DNA from: Armatimonadota bacterium
GTDB taxonomy: Bacteria; Armatimonadota; Zipacnadia; Zipacnadales; VGFC01
Direction: 5' to 3'
Length of the DNA stretch: 33,136 nt
NCBI GenBank assembly: GCA_016869045.1
Contig: VGFC01000031.1
Span: forward strand, 1 to 33,136
Part shown: positions 7,571-15,635 of the stretch, one piece after another
How the letters are laid out: every line of letters starts with the position of its first letter
Numbering within the stretch: the stretch's first letter is position 1
The notes under the pieces: model-generated
Databases searched by the model: none
What the model saw: only the letters and a program-made list of their open reading frames with translations
Told to the model about the DNA's origin: nothing
Program-made: the position numbers and the translations under genes

Positions 7571-7688
7571 GGTCTCAGGTCTCGTGTCTCATGTCTGACG
7601 TCCCAGGTCTCCAATTCCAGGTCAGCCCCCGCGACCTGCTGATGGGTTGAGTTCCGAGACGTGAGACCTGAGACGTGAGACCCGAGAC
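7571..7688 (+). repeat. Inverted pair of 7-bp tandem repeat arrays, ATPase-permease spacer
   Basis: The left array (7571-7612) has six heptamers of the form GGTCTCA (variants GGTCTCG, TGTCTCA, TGTCTGA, CGTCCCA, GGTCTCC). The right array (7654-7688) has five heptamers of the reverse-complement type (CCGAGAC, GTGAGAC, CTGAGAC, GTGAGAC, CCGAGAC). About 41 bases separate them, so the whole spacer can fold into a long imperfect hairpin. It separates two genes that must be made in fixed ratio. Confidence 0.65.
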
Positions 7689-7706
7689 CCGCCGTGAGGT
7701 GCTGCG

Positions 7707-8939
7707 GTGAACCTGTGGGAGAGCGTCAAGATTGCGCTGCGGGCGTTGCGCAGCAATAAGCTGCGGACTTTCCTGACCACGCTGGGGATGATCTTCGGGG
7801 TGGGGGCCGTCATCGCGATGGTGGCGATCGGGCAGGGGGCGGCGAAGCGCATCCAGGAGCAGTTTGCGGCCATGGGCACGAACCTGCTCGTGGTGCGAGG
7901 CGGGCAGCCCCACCGGCCGGGCGCTCCACACATCGACCGGGGACAGAACAGCCTTGTCCCGGAGGATGCGCAGGCGATCGCCCGCAAGTTCCCGGACACG
8001 ATTGCGCTGGTCGCCCAGGTCTGCCGAGGGAACGGTACGATCAAGATGGGCTCGGAGTCGGGGCCCACGAACATCATGGGGGCGTCGCCGGAGTACCCGG
8101 AGGTGGCGAAGTGGACCGTCAAGGAGGGGCGCCCGATCAGCCAGCAGGATGAACAGGGGCGGGCGCGCGTGGCGCTGCTGGGGCGCACGGTGGTGGAGAC
8201 GCTGACGGGCGACCCGAACAACAGCCCCCTCGGGATGGACTTCCTCATCAACCGCGAACGGTTCACCGTGATCGGAGTGCTGAAGTCGAAGGGCATCGGG
8301 AGTTGGGGGCAAGACCAGGATGACCTCGTCGTCGTCCCGTGCAGCACCGCCATGCGCCGGGTCTTCAACCGGACCAACCTGAGCGAGATCGACGTCATGT
8401 GCACCAGCGAGGCGGACATGGAGCTGGCGACCGAGCAGATCGTCAGCCTTCTGCGCAACCGGCACCGCCTGCGCCCACCGTTCCCGGATAACGACGACTT
8501 CAACGTGCGGAACCAGGCGCAGATGCTGGAGGCGCGCCAGGAGAGCTCCAACGTGATGACCACGCTGCTCGGGGGCATCGCGCTGGTGTCGCTTCTGGTC
8601 GGCGGGATCGGTATCATGAACATCATGCTGGTCTCGGTGACGGAACGCACGCGGGAGATCGGCATCCGCAAGGCCGTCGGCGCGACCGGGCACCACATCC
8701 TGGTGCAGTTCCTCATCGAGGCCGTCGTCATCGCGATCATGGGCGGGCTGCTGGGGATTGGGCTGGGAGTGGCCACGGCGGAGATCATGGGGCGCGTGCT
8801 GCAGTGGGCCATCTACATCAATCCGTGGTCGGTCGCGGTTTCGGTCGCCGTGTCCGGTTCGGTCGGCATCTTCTTCGGCATCTACCCCGCGCGGCGCGCC
8901 GCGCGCCTCAACCCCATCGACGCGCTCCGGTACGAGTAG
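7707..8939 (+). CDS. MacB-type ABC transporter permease (FtsX domain)
   Basis: 410 aa from GTG 7707, with GAGGTG about 6 bases upstream. Topology is that of MacB-family permeases. TM1 (about 18-42, TFLTTLGMIFGVGAVIAMV) is followed by a large extracytoplasmic MacB_PCD domain (about 45-275). Three C-terminal helices of the FtsX domain follow (LLGGIALVSLLVGGIGIMNI; LIEAVVIAIMGGLLGIGLG; VAVSVAVSGSVGIFFGIYPA). The protein ends with the usual PIDALRYE tail. The cytoplasmic coupling segment (SVTERTREIGIRKAVGA) is well conserved. It completes the tripartite pump. Substrates in the family include macrolides, peptides, siderophores and lipopeptides, and nothing here discriminates among them. Confidence 0.95.
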   Translation: MNLWESVKIALRALRSNKLRTFLTTLGMIFGVGAVIAMVAIGQGAAKRIQEQFAAMGTNLLVVRGGQPHRPGAPHIDRGQNSLVPEDAQAIARKFPDTIALVAQVCRGNGTIKMGSESGPTNIMGASPEYPEVAKWTVKEGRPISQQDEQGRARVALLGRTVVETLTGDPNNSPLGMDFLINRERFTVIGVLKSKGIGSWGQDQDDLVVVPCSTAMRRVFNRTNLSEIDVMCTSEADMELATEQIVSLLRNRHRLRPPFPDNDDFNVRNQAQMLEARQESSNVMTTLLGGIALVSLLVGGIGIMNIMLVSVTERTREIGIRKAVGATGHHILVQFLIEAVVIAIMGGLLGIGLGVATAEIMGRVLQWAIYINPWSVAVSVAVSGSVGIFFGIYPARRAARLNPIDALRYE

Positions 8940-9029
8940 CGGCTACCGGTTCACCCCCGACGCAACGTTTGGGTGGGTTCAGACGTCCAAGAGGAGGACG
9001 GGCTGAACTCGCGCGTCAGGGGGGTTTGC

Positions 9030-10385
9030 GTGCGGCGCTTCCTCTACGTCTCCGCGTACGTCCTCGGTCTGGCTTCCTGTGTGTCAGCGGCCCCGGTGGT
9101 GGTGGAAGATGTCCCGAGCATCAACTGGGGCTCGGGCATGGCTTCGCACTATGAGGCCGCCCTCTACTCCATCCTCACTGCCTTGGGTTGTCCGGTCCGT
9201 TACGACGAGCTGATGATCGCCTCGGGATCGGCGTTCCGGACGGCGTGGTGGCCGGGGCACTACGGCTACTACTCGCGGACGGTCGCGCCGGATGATCTCC
9301 TCGCCCTCGGCGCCGAGGCCTTCGGCGCGATCGCCACGACCCAGGCCTTCAAGAGCGACGAGGAGGCCTGGCCGGCCATCTGCAGGAGCATCGACGAGGG
9401 GCGGCCGGTGATCCTGTGCCACGCCAGCGCGGCAGACGTCATCTGCGGCTATGACGCCGATCAACACCAGATGATCCTGCAGGTGTACGACACCTCTGAG
9501 CCCGGTACGCAGACCCGCCCCTTCAAGCTGCTGGAGGGGCGCACGTGGCGGCCGCGCGAAGTGATCTTCGTCGAGTACGAGGGGGGCGGCAAGCCGGTGG
9601 AGTTGGACTGGCCGACGATCCTCGCGCGGGCCGTGACCTACGCGGACTGGCCGCCGGAGCAGACCCTCCTGAAGGGGCATGTGTTCGGCCTGGGGGCCTA
9701 CGATGCGTGGGCGCAGACGCTGAGGGGTGGGCTGGATCCTCAGGACCCCAAGGTCAGCGCGAAGTTCACCTACACGTATGCGCTCGTGATCCAGGATGCG
9801 CGGGAGGCGGCGAGCGTCGTCCTCAAGGACAACGCCACGCTGCATGAGAGCTTCGCGGAAGCCGCGGAGCACTACATGCGCGAGGCCGAGATCCTGGCGA
9901 CTATGCGGAACACGCTGGCCGGCGGGATGGCGGGTGGCTGGCAGGAGGTGTCTGAGACCATCGACCGGCGCTTCCCCGAGCCAGCGATTCGTGAGGCTGC
10001 GGCGCAGGTTGTCGAGCAGGCGAAGGCGGAGGAAGTGCTCGCGGTGGATGCACTGCGGGAGGCCCTCGCGGACCTGGCACCGCAGGCAGCGCCGCTGAAG
10101 CCTCCTGAGACGACAGGCGCGCAGCCTGCGAATCCGGGCGAGGCCGACTACCAACGCGGCCTCGAGCTGAAGCGCGCGGGGAAGTTCGCCGAGGCGGCGG
10201 AAGCCCTCAAGGCAGCGATCACCGCCGATCCGAAACACGTCGAGGCGCATTGGACGCTGGGGTGGGTGCTCATCGAGCTGAAGGACCGTGAGGGCGCAGC
10301 GGCGGAGTTCCGCAAGGTCATCGAGCTGGCGCCGGGCACGGAGCGGGCGACGGAGGCGCAGAAGGCACTGGAGCGACTGAAGTGA
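9030..10385 (+). CDS. Exported BtrH/C39-like papain-fold domain + TPR protein (paralogue 1)
   Basis: 451 aa from GTG 9030. This start is chosen because it gives a textbook signal peptide (VRRFLYVSAYVLGLASCVSA, cut before APVV). A 19-codon longer form from GTG 8973 is possible. The N-terminal domain (about 25-190) carries YDELMIASGSAFRTAWWPG, VILCHASAADVICGYDA and a beta-strand ending. This resembles BtrH_N/C39-like papain-fold domains. The residue aligned with the catalytic cysteine of its paralogue is alanine (EAALYS), and no histidine precedes the GYD strand, so it is probably not a peptidase. A helical middle (about 215-360, ITLARAVTYADWPPEQ-like and FGLGAYDAWAQTL) leads to a low-complexity linker and two C-terminal TPRs (AEAAEALKAAITADP, HWTLGWVLIELKDREGA). 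The next gene overlaps or abuts the stop. Confidence 0.75.
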   Translation: MRRFLYVSAYVLGLASCVSAAPVVVEDVPSINWGSGMASHYEAALYSILTALGCPVRYDELMIASGSAFRTAWWPGHYGYYSRTVAPDDLLALGAEAFGAIATTQAFKSDEEAWPAICRSIDEGRPVILCHASAADVICGYDADQHQMILQVYDTSEPGTQTRPFKLLEGRTWRPREVIFVEYEGGGKPVELDWPTILARAVTYADWPPEQTLLKGHVFGLGAYDAWAQTLRGGLDPQDPKVSAKFTYTYALVIQDAREAASVVLKDNATLHESFAEAAEHYMREAEILATMRNTLAGGMAGGWQEVSETIDRRFPEPAIREAAAQVVEQAKAEEVLAVDALREALADLAPQAAPLKPPETTGAQPANPGEADYQRGLELKRAGKFAEAAEALKAAITADPKHVEAHWTLGWVLIELKDREGAAAEFRKVIELAPGTERATEAQKALERLK

Positions 10386-10387
10386 CC

Positions 10388-11842
10388 ATGAGATGCGTTG
10401 GGTCGGGAGCATGTCTGGTTTTGGTGGCCGGGCTGGGTTGGGGGCAGGCGGCGGGGCCGCTCGTGCTGGAGGACTTCACCAAGGCGCTTGGCGAGCGGTG
10501 GAAGGGTGGGATCGAGCTTGCCAAGGCCGAAGACGGGAAGCCGGTTGGCCGGTGGTACGGGGCGCGCGAGGGCGACCAGCTGAGCCTGATGACGGTCCCC
10601 AAGGACTGGACCCCCTACAAAGCCGTGGACCTGTGGGTCTGGTCGGCCACGGCGAACAAGCAGGAGTTCATGCTGATCGTCGATTCCGGCAACCCGGACA
10701 CCGGAGGCGCGGACAGCTTCTACCGGAAGGTCGTCGTGGACTGGGAGGGCTGGAGGCAGCTGGCCTTCAGGCTGTCTGGTCTGACGGCCTACCGCACCCC
10801 GAAGTGGGATCAGGTGGCCTCGCTGACCCTCGCGACGGCCGGGTGGGGAGTTCAGGCCAGGCCTGATACCGACCTGTGCCTGGGTGAGGTCCGGTTGCTG
10901 ACCGAGGCGCCCGAAGGGGCGATCCCGCGGGCGGATGTGGTCTCGGCCTTCGAGATCGGCGACATCGGGGCGTGGAGGAGTCTGGTGCCGGACACGGAGC
11001 ATGTGAAGGAGGGCGAGTGCGCCGGGCGCTGGGAGGGGTTCGGCGACCTCGAATACGTGCGCGCCGAGCTCGAGATGGACTGGACGGCGTACCAGTTCCT
11101 GGAGTTCGACTGCTACTCGGCCGCACCGACGGGCGACCGCTTCATCTTCTGCATCGTGTCGATGGATCAGCCCAGGCCACGGAACGACTACTGGGCGTAC
11201 ATCCTCAAGGTCGATTGGGAGGACTGGAAGCACTTCAGGATCCCCTTCCGCCGGCTGCACCACATCCGCAACCCCCTCGGTTGGCAGAAGATCACTGGAA
11301 TCGAGATGTACCCGAACGGTTGGGGCATGCGGCCGAGTGCTTCGCCAGACACAGTGCTGGTCTTCGACGACATGCACCTGACCAAGGGTGAGGCGCGCAC
11401 GGCGCCGCCGGGGATGGTGGAGGACTTCGAGGACGGTCCGTGGGGTTGGTGGTGGATGGATGAGGGCAGCGTGCCGGCGAGGGTGGGCGAGCACTGCGGC
11501 GAGCTCCCGCTCCATGAAGGCTGGCGGGAACTGGAGGGCGACAGCTTCGCGACGACGGACTGGACGCCGTACAAGACGCTGAAGCTGTGGGTGTATGCGA
11601 AGCAGCTCCCCGGGGAGGTGCTGGAGATCAGGGCGTACGGTGAGGGGGGAATGTGGACGGGGGACGTCCCGCTGGACGGCGAGGGCTGGCGTGAGGCGGC
11701 GCTGCAATTGACCCCCAATCCCGGCAAGGTGAGTGCGATCACCCTGCAGCTCCGGAACCTCGAGGGCGATGACAACGGCAAAGCCAACCGCGACCTCGAT
11801 CCGGCAGCAGTGTTGTGCCTGGACGACATTCGGCTGGAGTAG
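10388..11842 (+). CDS. Exported protein of three tandem carbohydrate-binding-like jelly rolls
   Basis: 484 aa from ATG 10388. GTG 10382, overlapping the previous stop as GTGA, is an alternative. The signal peptide is RCVGSGACLVLVAGLGWG followed by QAAGP. The rest is a threefold internal repeat of about 150 residues. Each repeat begins with a V-EDF/FEIGD-type strand, carries DWTPYKAVDLWVWS, DWTAYQFLEFDCYS or DWTPYKTLKLWVYA, then WEGWRQLAF, WEDWKHFRI or GEGWREAAL. Each ends with LCLGEVRL, LVFDDMHL or LCLDDIRLE. This D-W-T-x-Y and terminal D-D-x-x-L pattern fits galactose-binding-like/CBM11-CIA30-type beta-sandwiches. No catalytic domain is present, so a binding or scaffolding role is inferred. 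It is encoded between the two BtrH-like/TPR paralogues and closely spaced to both, which suggests they act together. Confidence 0.78.
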   Translation: MRCVGSGACLVLVAGLGWGQAAGPLVLEDFTKALGERWKGGIELAKAEDGKPVGRWYGAREGDQLSLMTVPKDWTPYKAVDLWVWSATANKQEFMLIVDSGNPDTGGADSFYRKVVVDWEGWRQLAFRLSGLTAYRTPKWDQVASLTLATAGWGVQARPDTDLCLGEVRLLTEAPEGAIPRADVVSAFEIGDIGAWRSLVPDTEHVKEGECAGRWEGFGDLEYVRAELEMDWTAYQFLEFDCYSAAPTGDRFIFCIVSMDQPRPRNDYWAYILKVDWEDWKHFRIPFRRLHHIRNPLGWQKITGIEMYPNGWGMRPSASPDTVLVFDDMHLTKGEARTAPPGMVEDFEDGPWGWWWMDEGSVPARVGEHCGELPLHEGWRELEGDSFATTDWTPYKTLKLWVYAKQLPGEVLEIRAYGEGGMWTGDVPLDGEGWREAALQLTPNPGKVSAITLQLRNLEGDDNGKANRDLDPAAVLCLDDIRLE

Positions 11843-11860
11843 CACGGGAGGGAGGGTGTC

Positions 11861-13252
11861 ATGCACGTCACGACTCGCACGGGGGCCAGACTGGCCGTCG
11901 GCGTCCTGGTGGTCGCGCTCGCCGCACATGGCCTCGCGGCGCCGGTCGTCATCGAGGGCGCCCCCCAGACCGGGTGGGCGGTCCGGCACTTCAACCAGAC
12001 GGCAGACTGCCTCTACTCGGGCCTGGCTGCGATGGGCGCGGCGATCTCCTACGACGAACTCATGGTCGCCTCGGGCTATGCCTTCCGCATGGGTTGGTGG
12101 CCGGGCTGGTATAGCTATATGGCGCCGGAGGTTGTTCCGGAGGACCTGATCGCCGCGGGCGCGGAGGCGGCGGGCGGCGGCGCGCAACGGCTCGATCACA
12201 AGTCGCTGGACGAGGCCTGGGTCACGGCCTGTCGGAGCCTCGACGAGGGGTGCCCGGTGCTCGCGCGCAACGGGTGCGCGTACCGGCTCATCTGCGGCTA
12301 CGACGCGCAGGGGCGCGTCATGTACACGCGAGAGTACCACTCGCAGAAGCCGGAGTACGATGTGAAGCCCTTCGACGTGACGGAGCCCCCGTGGCCGGAG
12401 AAGGGCGGGCGCGAGGTCGTCATCCTCGCCTACGACGCCAAGGCCAAGCCGCCGGACCTTGACTGGACCGTGATCCTGGACCGGGCGGTGCGCTTCGCTG
12501 ACTGGCCGGCCGAGCAGAAGCTCAGCCAGGTCTTTGTCTTCGGCCTGGGCGCGTACGATGCCTGGGCGGAGACGCTGCGCAACGGGCCTGATCGGAACGG
12601 CGTCAAGACGGATGTGGAACTGAATGACTACATGTGCCGGACAATCGGCGAGGCCCGAGCGTGTGCGGGGGCTGTGCTGCAGCAGCACGCGGCGGTGCAC
12701 GGGTCTCTGGACGAGGCGGGCACCCTCTACGCCGAGGAGGCGCAGCTGTTCAGCCAGGTCTCAGACCTGCTGCGGGGCGGGGTCGTCGGGACCTGGCCCG
12801 AGATGCAGGCGGCGATGCGCGCGAACTTCGTCCTGCCCGAGGTGCGAGACCAGGCGGCACAGCTCATCGAGCAGGCGAAAGAGCTGGACGCTCAGGCGGT
12901 GGATTGCCTGCGCACGGCGCTGGCCGACCTGAAGCCGGAGCCGGAGGACAAGCAGCCGCCGCCCGTGGTGAACGAACCACCGAGGGACGACAAGGCGGCG
13001 ATAGCCAAGGAGCATCTCGAGAAGGGCAAGGAGCTGAAGAACGCCCGGCAGTTCAGCGAGGCGGCCGAGGAGCTGCGGAAGGCCATCGAGGCCGACCGGA
13101 CGCTCGTGGAGGCGCACTGGGTCCTGGGCTGGGTTCTCATCGAACTGAAGGACACGGATGGCGCGAAGGCGGCGTTCCGGAAAGTCATCGAGTTGGCGCC
13201 GGGCACGGACCGGGCGAAGGAAGCGCAGAAGGCGCTGGAACGGCTCGGTTGA
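11861..13252 (+). CDS. Exported BtrH/C39-like papain-fold domain + TPR protein (paralogue 2)
   Basis: 463 aa from ATG 11861 with a strong GGGAGGGAGG upstream. Signal peptide about 1-27 (LAVGVLVVALAAHGLAA). It is clearly homologous over its full length to the gene at 9030: shared YDELMVASGYAFRMGWWPG, LICGYDAQG, DWTVILDRAVRFADWP, FGLGAYDAWAETL, and an almost identical TPR end (HWVLGWVLIELKDTDGA, FRKVIELAPGTDRAKEAQ). Unlike paralogue 1 it has Q46-T-A-D-C50, a plausible oxyanion Gln and nucleophile Cys. The position before GYD (146-148) is Tyr-Arg rather than His, so activity is doubtful. A Pro-rich linker (EPEDKQPPPVVNEPP) separates the helical middle from the TPRs. It converges tail-to-tail with the GH3 gene 53 bp away. 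Peptidase, acyl-transfer or pure binding functions are all possible. Confidence 0.77.
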   Translation: MHVTTRTGARLAVGVLVVALAAHGLAAPVVIEGAPQTGWAVRHFNQTADCLYSGLAAMGAAISYDELMVASGYAFRMGWWPGWYSYMAPEVVPEDLIAAGAEAAGGGAQRLDHKSLDEAWVTACRSLDEGCPVLARNGCAYRLICGYDAQGRVMYTREYHSQKPEYDVKPFDVTEPPWPEKGGREVVILAYDAKAKPPDLDWTVILDRAVRFADWPAEQKLSQVFVFGLGAYDAWAETLRNGPDRNGVKTDVELNDYMCRTIGEARACAGAVLQQHAAVHGSLDEAGTLYAEEAQLFSQVSDLLRGGVVGTWPEMQAAMRANFVLPEVRDQAAQLIEQAKELDAQAVDCLRTALADLKPEPEDKQPPPVVNEPPRDDKAAIAKEHLEKGKELKNARQFSEAAEELRKAIEADRTLVEAHWVLGWVLIELKDTDGAKAAFRKVIELAPGTDRAKEAQKALERLG

Positions 13253-13305
13253 CGGCGAAGGAACCACGGAACTCGACAGTACACGCAAGGGATACGGCGG
13301 ACGGC

Positions 13306-15432
13306 CTAACGGACCTGCAAGGCACCGATTGCGCAGGCGGTGGGGGCGCCGCCGGGGATCGGTTGGCCGCCGCCGATGGAGAGGGTGAAGCGGCCGGGCT
13401 CGATGAGGGGCTGCCCATCGTCGGCGTAGCAGGCCAGCTGGCGAGGCTCGAGGACGAAGCGGACGGTTTGCGTTTCGCCAGGCTGCAGGTGGATTCGCTG
13501 GAAGCCTTGGAGCTGGCGGAGCGGGACGGGAAGGGACGCTTCGTCGTCGGTTACGTAAAGCTGGACGACCTCGTCGCCTGAGAGGGGCCCCACGTTGCGC
13601 ACCTCGACGGAGACCTCTACCGGCTGGCCGGCGGCGACGGTCGCCGGGCTGATCTGCAGGTTCCCATACTCGAAGCGCGTGTAGCTCAGACCGAAGCCGA
13701 ACGGGAAGAGCGGCGTGCCGCGGAAGAAACGGTACGTGCGATTCGCCATGTCGTAGCACTCGAAGGGCGGGAGTTGATCGACGGACGCGTAGACGGTGAC
13801 GGGCAAGCGGCCTGCTGGATTACAGTCGCCGAAGAGGACCTCGGCCAGGGCGGCACCGGCCTCCTCGCCGCCGTACCAGGTTGCGAGGATCGCGTCCACG
13901 TGCTCCTTCGCCCAGCCTATTGCGACCGCGCTTCCGCTCAGCAGGACGAGGACGGTTGGCCTGCCCTGCGAGGCGACCTCGCGGAGGAGCTGCTCCTGAG
14001 CCTCGGGCAGGCCGAGATCGCGGCGATCGCCGGACTTGTCGATGAGGTTCGTCTCGCCCTCTTCCCCTTCGAGGCGCGGTGAGAGGCCCAGTAGCAGGAT
14101 CACCGCGTCGGCGCGGGAGGCGGCGGCGCAGGCCTCGGCGAGGCCGCCCTCGATCGGTTCGATGAGGCCGCAGCCCTGGGTGTAGGTGACCTCGACGGAC
14201 GCACCGGCTCGCCCGCGAATGCCGGCAAGGGGCGTGACCGCGTGGGAGGGCGTGCCGTTGTAGTTGCCAAGGAGCACCTCGACATCGTCCGCGTTCGGCC
14301 CGATGACGGCGAGGGAGCGCACGTCAGGACCGAGGGGGAGAAGGCCGCCCTCGTTCTTCAGGAGGACGATGGACTGCCGGGCAGCCTCGAGCGCGAGTTC
14401 CCGGTGAGCGGCGCAGTCGTTGACCGAGAGCGGAATCTGCGCGAACGGCACCATCTCGGGTGGGTCGAACATGCCGAGGCGGAAGCGGGCCTCGAAGAGA
14501 CGATGCAAGGCGCGGCCGAGGTCCGCCTCGGCAAGGAGGCCGCGCTGGACTGCAATGGTGAGGGCCTTGTAGGTGCAGCCGCAGTTGAGGTCACAGCCGC
14601 CCTTCACGGCCAGGGCGGCGGCAGCGTCGGCGGTCTCCACAAGACGGTGCCCGTTCACGATGTCGTCGATGGCGCCGCAGTCCGACACGACGTACCCCGT
14701 GAAACCCCACTCGCCGCGTAGGATGTCCCGGAGCAACGTGTCGCTCGCGCTGCAGACTTCACCGTTCACCCGATTGTAGGCCGACATGATCGACACGGCG
14801 CCGGCCTCCTCGACGCAGGCCTGGAAGGCGGGGAGGTACGTCTCGCGGAGGTCGCGGAGGCTGACGCGCGCATCGAAGCCGTGACGGTCCTTCTCGGGGC
14901 CGCTGTGCACGGCGAAGTGCTTGGGGGTCGCGACGAGCTTGACGTACTGCGCGTGATCGCCCTGCAGGCCGCGCACGAAGGCGACGCCCAGGCGCGCGGT
15001 GAGGTAGGGGTCCTCACCGTAGGTCTCCTGCCCGCGGCCCCAGCGCGGGTCGCGGAAGATGTTGATGTTCGGCGACCAGGAGGTCAGGCCGAAGTACCAC
15101 TCGGAGGCGCCGTCGGGGGCGAGGGCCGCATGATGCTTTGCGCGCGCCTCGTCGCTGATGGCGACCGCGACGCGATGCAGCAGGTCGGGGTTCCACGTGG
15201 CCGCGAGGCCGATGGCCTGGGGGAACACGGTGGCGATCCCCGCGCGGCCGACGCCGTGCAGGCACTCGTTCCACCAGTTGTAGGCGGGAATCCCGAGGCG
15301 CTCCACGGCCTCGGCCTCGTGGACCATCTGACCGACCTTCTCCTCCAGCGTCATGCGGGAGATCAGGTCGGCGGCCCGGACCGAGGCCGGAAGGGATGGG
15401 TCCTGGTAGGGAGGAGGGTCGCTCTGGGCCAC
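13306..15432 (-). CDS. Glycoside hydrolase family 3 (beta-xylosidase/beta-glucosidase type)
   Basis: 708 aa from GTG 15432, chosen because GAGAGGTG precedes it and because any longer frame would translate a palindrome. Domain order: GH3 N-barrel (about 20-330), GH3 C-domain (about 365-580) and a C-terminal fibronectin-III-like domain (about 620-690, VSVEVRNVGPLSGDEVVQLY). Motifs include YNWWNECLHGVGRAG, FPQAIGLAATWN, WSPNINIFRDPRWGRGQETY and ATPKHFAVHSGPE. The nucleophile is D251 in VVSDCGAIDD. NWWNE-LHGV and CDLNCG are typical of the xylosidase-like GH3 branch. The enzyme would release terminal sugars from oligosaccharides by a retaining mechanism. No signal peptide is seen at this start, unlike nearly all neighbours, so it may act in the cytoplasm on imported oligomers. 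A 69-nt palindrome lies immediately upstream of its ribosome-binding site. Confidence 0.93.
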   Translation of the reverse strand: MAQSDPPPYQDPSLPASVRAADLISRMTLEEKVGQMVHEAEAVERLGIPAYNWWNECLHGVGRAGIATVFPQAIGLAATWNPDLLHRVAVAISDEARAKHHAALAPDGASEWYFGLTSWSPNINIFRDPRWGRGQETYGEDPYLTARLGVAFVRGLQGDHAQYVKLVATPKHFAVHSGPEKDRHGFDARVSLRDLRETYLPAFQACVEEAGAVSIMSAYNRVNGEVCSASDTLLRDILRGEWGFTGYVVSDCGAIDDIVNGHRLVETADAAAALAVKGGCDLNCGCTYKALTIAVQRGLLAEADLGRALHRLFEARFRLGMFDPPEMVPFAQIPLSVNDCAAHRELALEAARQSIVLLKNEGGLLPLGPDVRSLAVIGPNADDVEVLLGNYNGTPSHAVTPLAGIRGRAGASVEVTYTQGCGLIEPIEGGLAEACAAASRADAVILLLGLSPRLEGEEGETNLIDKSGDRRDLGLPEAQEQLLREVASQGRPTVLVLLSGSAVAIGWAKEHVDAILATWYGGEEAGAALAEVLFGDCNPAGRLPVTVYASVDQLPPFECYDMANRTYRFFRGTPLFPFGFGLSYTRFEYGNLQISPATVAAGQPVEVSVEVRNVGPLSGDEVVQLYVTDDEASLPVPLRQLQGFQRIHLQPGETQTVRFVLEPRQLACYADDGQPLIEPGRFTLSIGGGQPIPGGAPTACAIGALQVR

Positions 15433-15447
15433 GCGGGCACCTCTCTC

Positions 15448-15516
15448 AGAGCCTATCCCGAAACTCGGACGGCGACAGGCAGAAATGCCTGTCCTCCGAG
15501 TTTCGGGATAGGCTCT
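15448..15516. repeat. 69-nt near-perfect palindrome upstream of GH3 start
   Basis: Two perfect 22-nt arms (15448-15469 and 15495-15516) enclose a small internal loop (CGGC against C). Inside is a perfect 8-bp stem GACAGGCA/TGCCTGTC capped by GAAA, a tetraloop of the stable GNRA class. It lies between the divergent GH3 and beta-propeller genes, and its near end abuts the GH3 Shine-Dalgarno. It could be a REP/MITE-type element or a transcript structure that controls GH3 translation. No transposase or target duplication was recognised. Confidence 0.8.
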
Positions 15517-15635
15517 CTGCGGTGGGTTCTGCGCGGGGGTGATTCGCAGAGGGGCTACGCGGGTCCTTCGTGCACTGGGCAGGATGACTGCAGGCCGGCA
15601 GGGAAGGGCGTGCCGATGCAACCGGAGGTGTCTCG

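Noticed and set aside
3246-7688. A CRISPR array made of the repeated heptamers.
   Set aside because: The units are only 7 bp with no spacers between them, and no cas gene is present.
10148-12700. An 850-codon minus-strand open frame opposite the triple-repeat and BtrH-like genes.
   Set aside because: It has the same GC-driven antisense signature, and the plus-strand frames show clear homology to each other.
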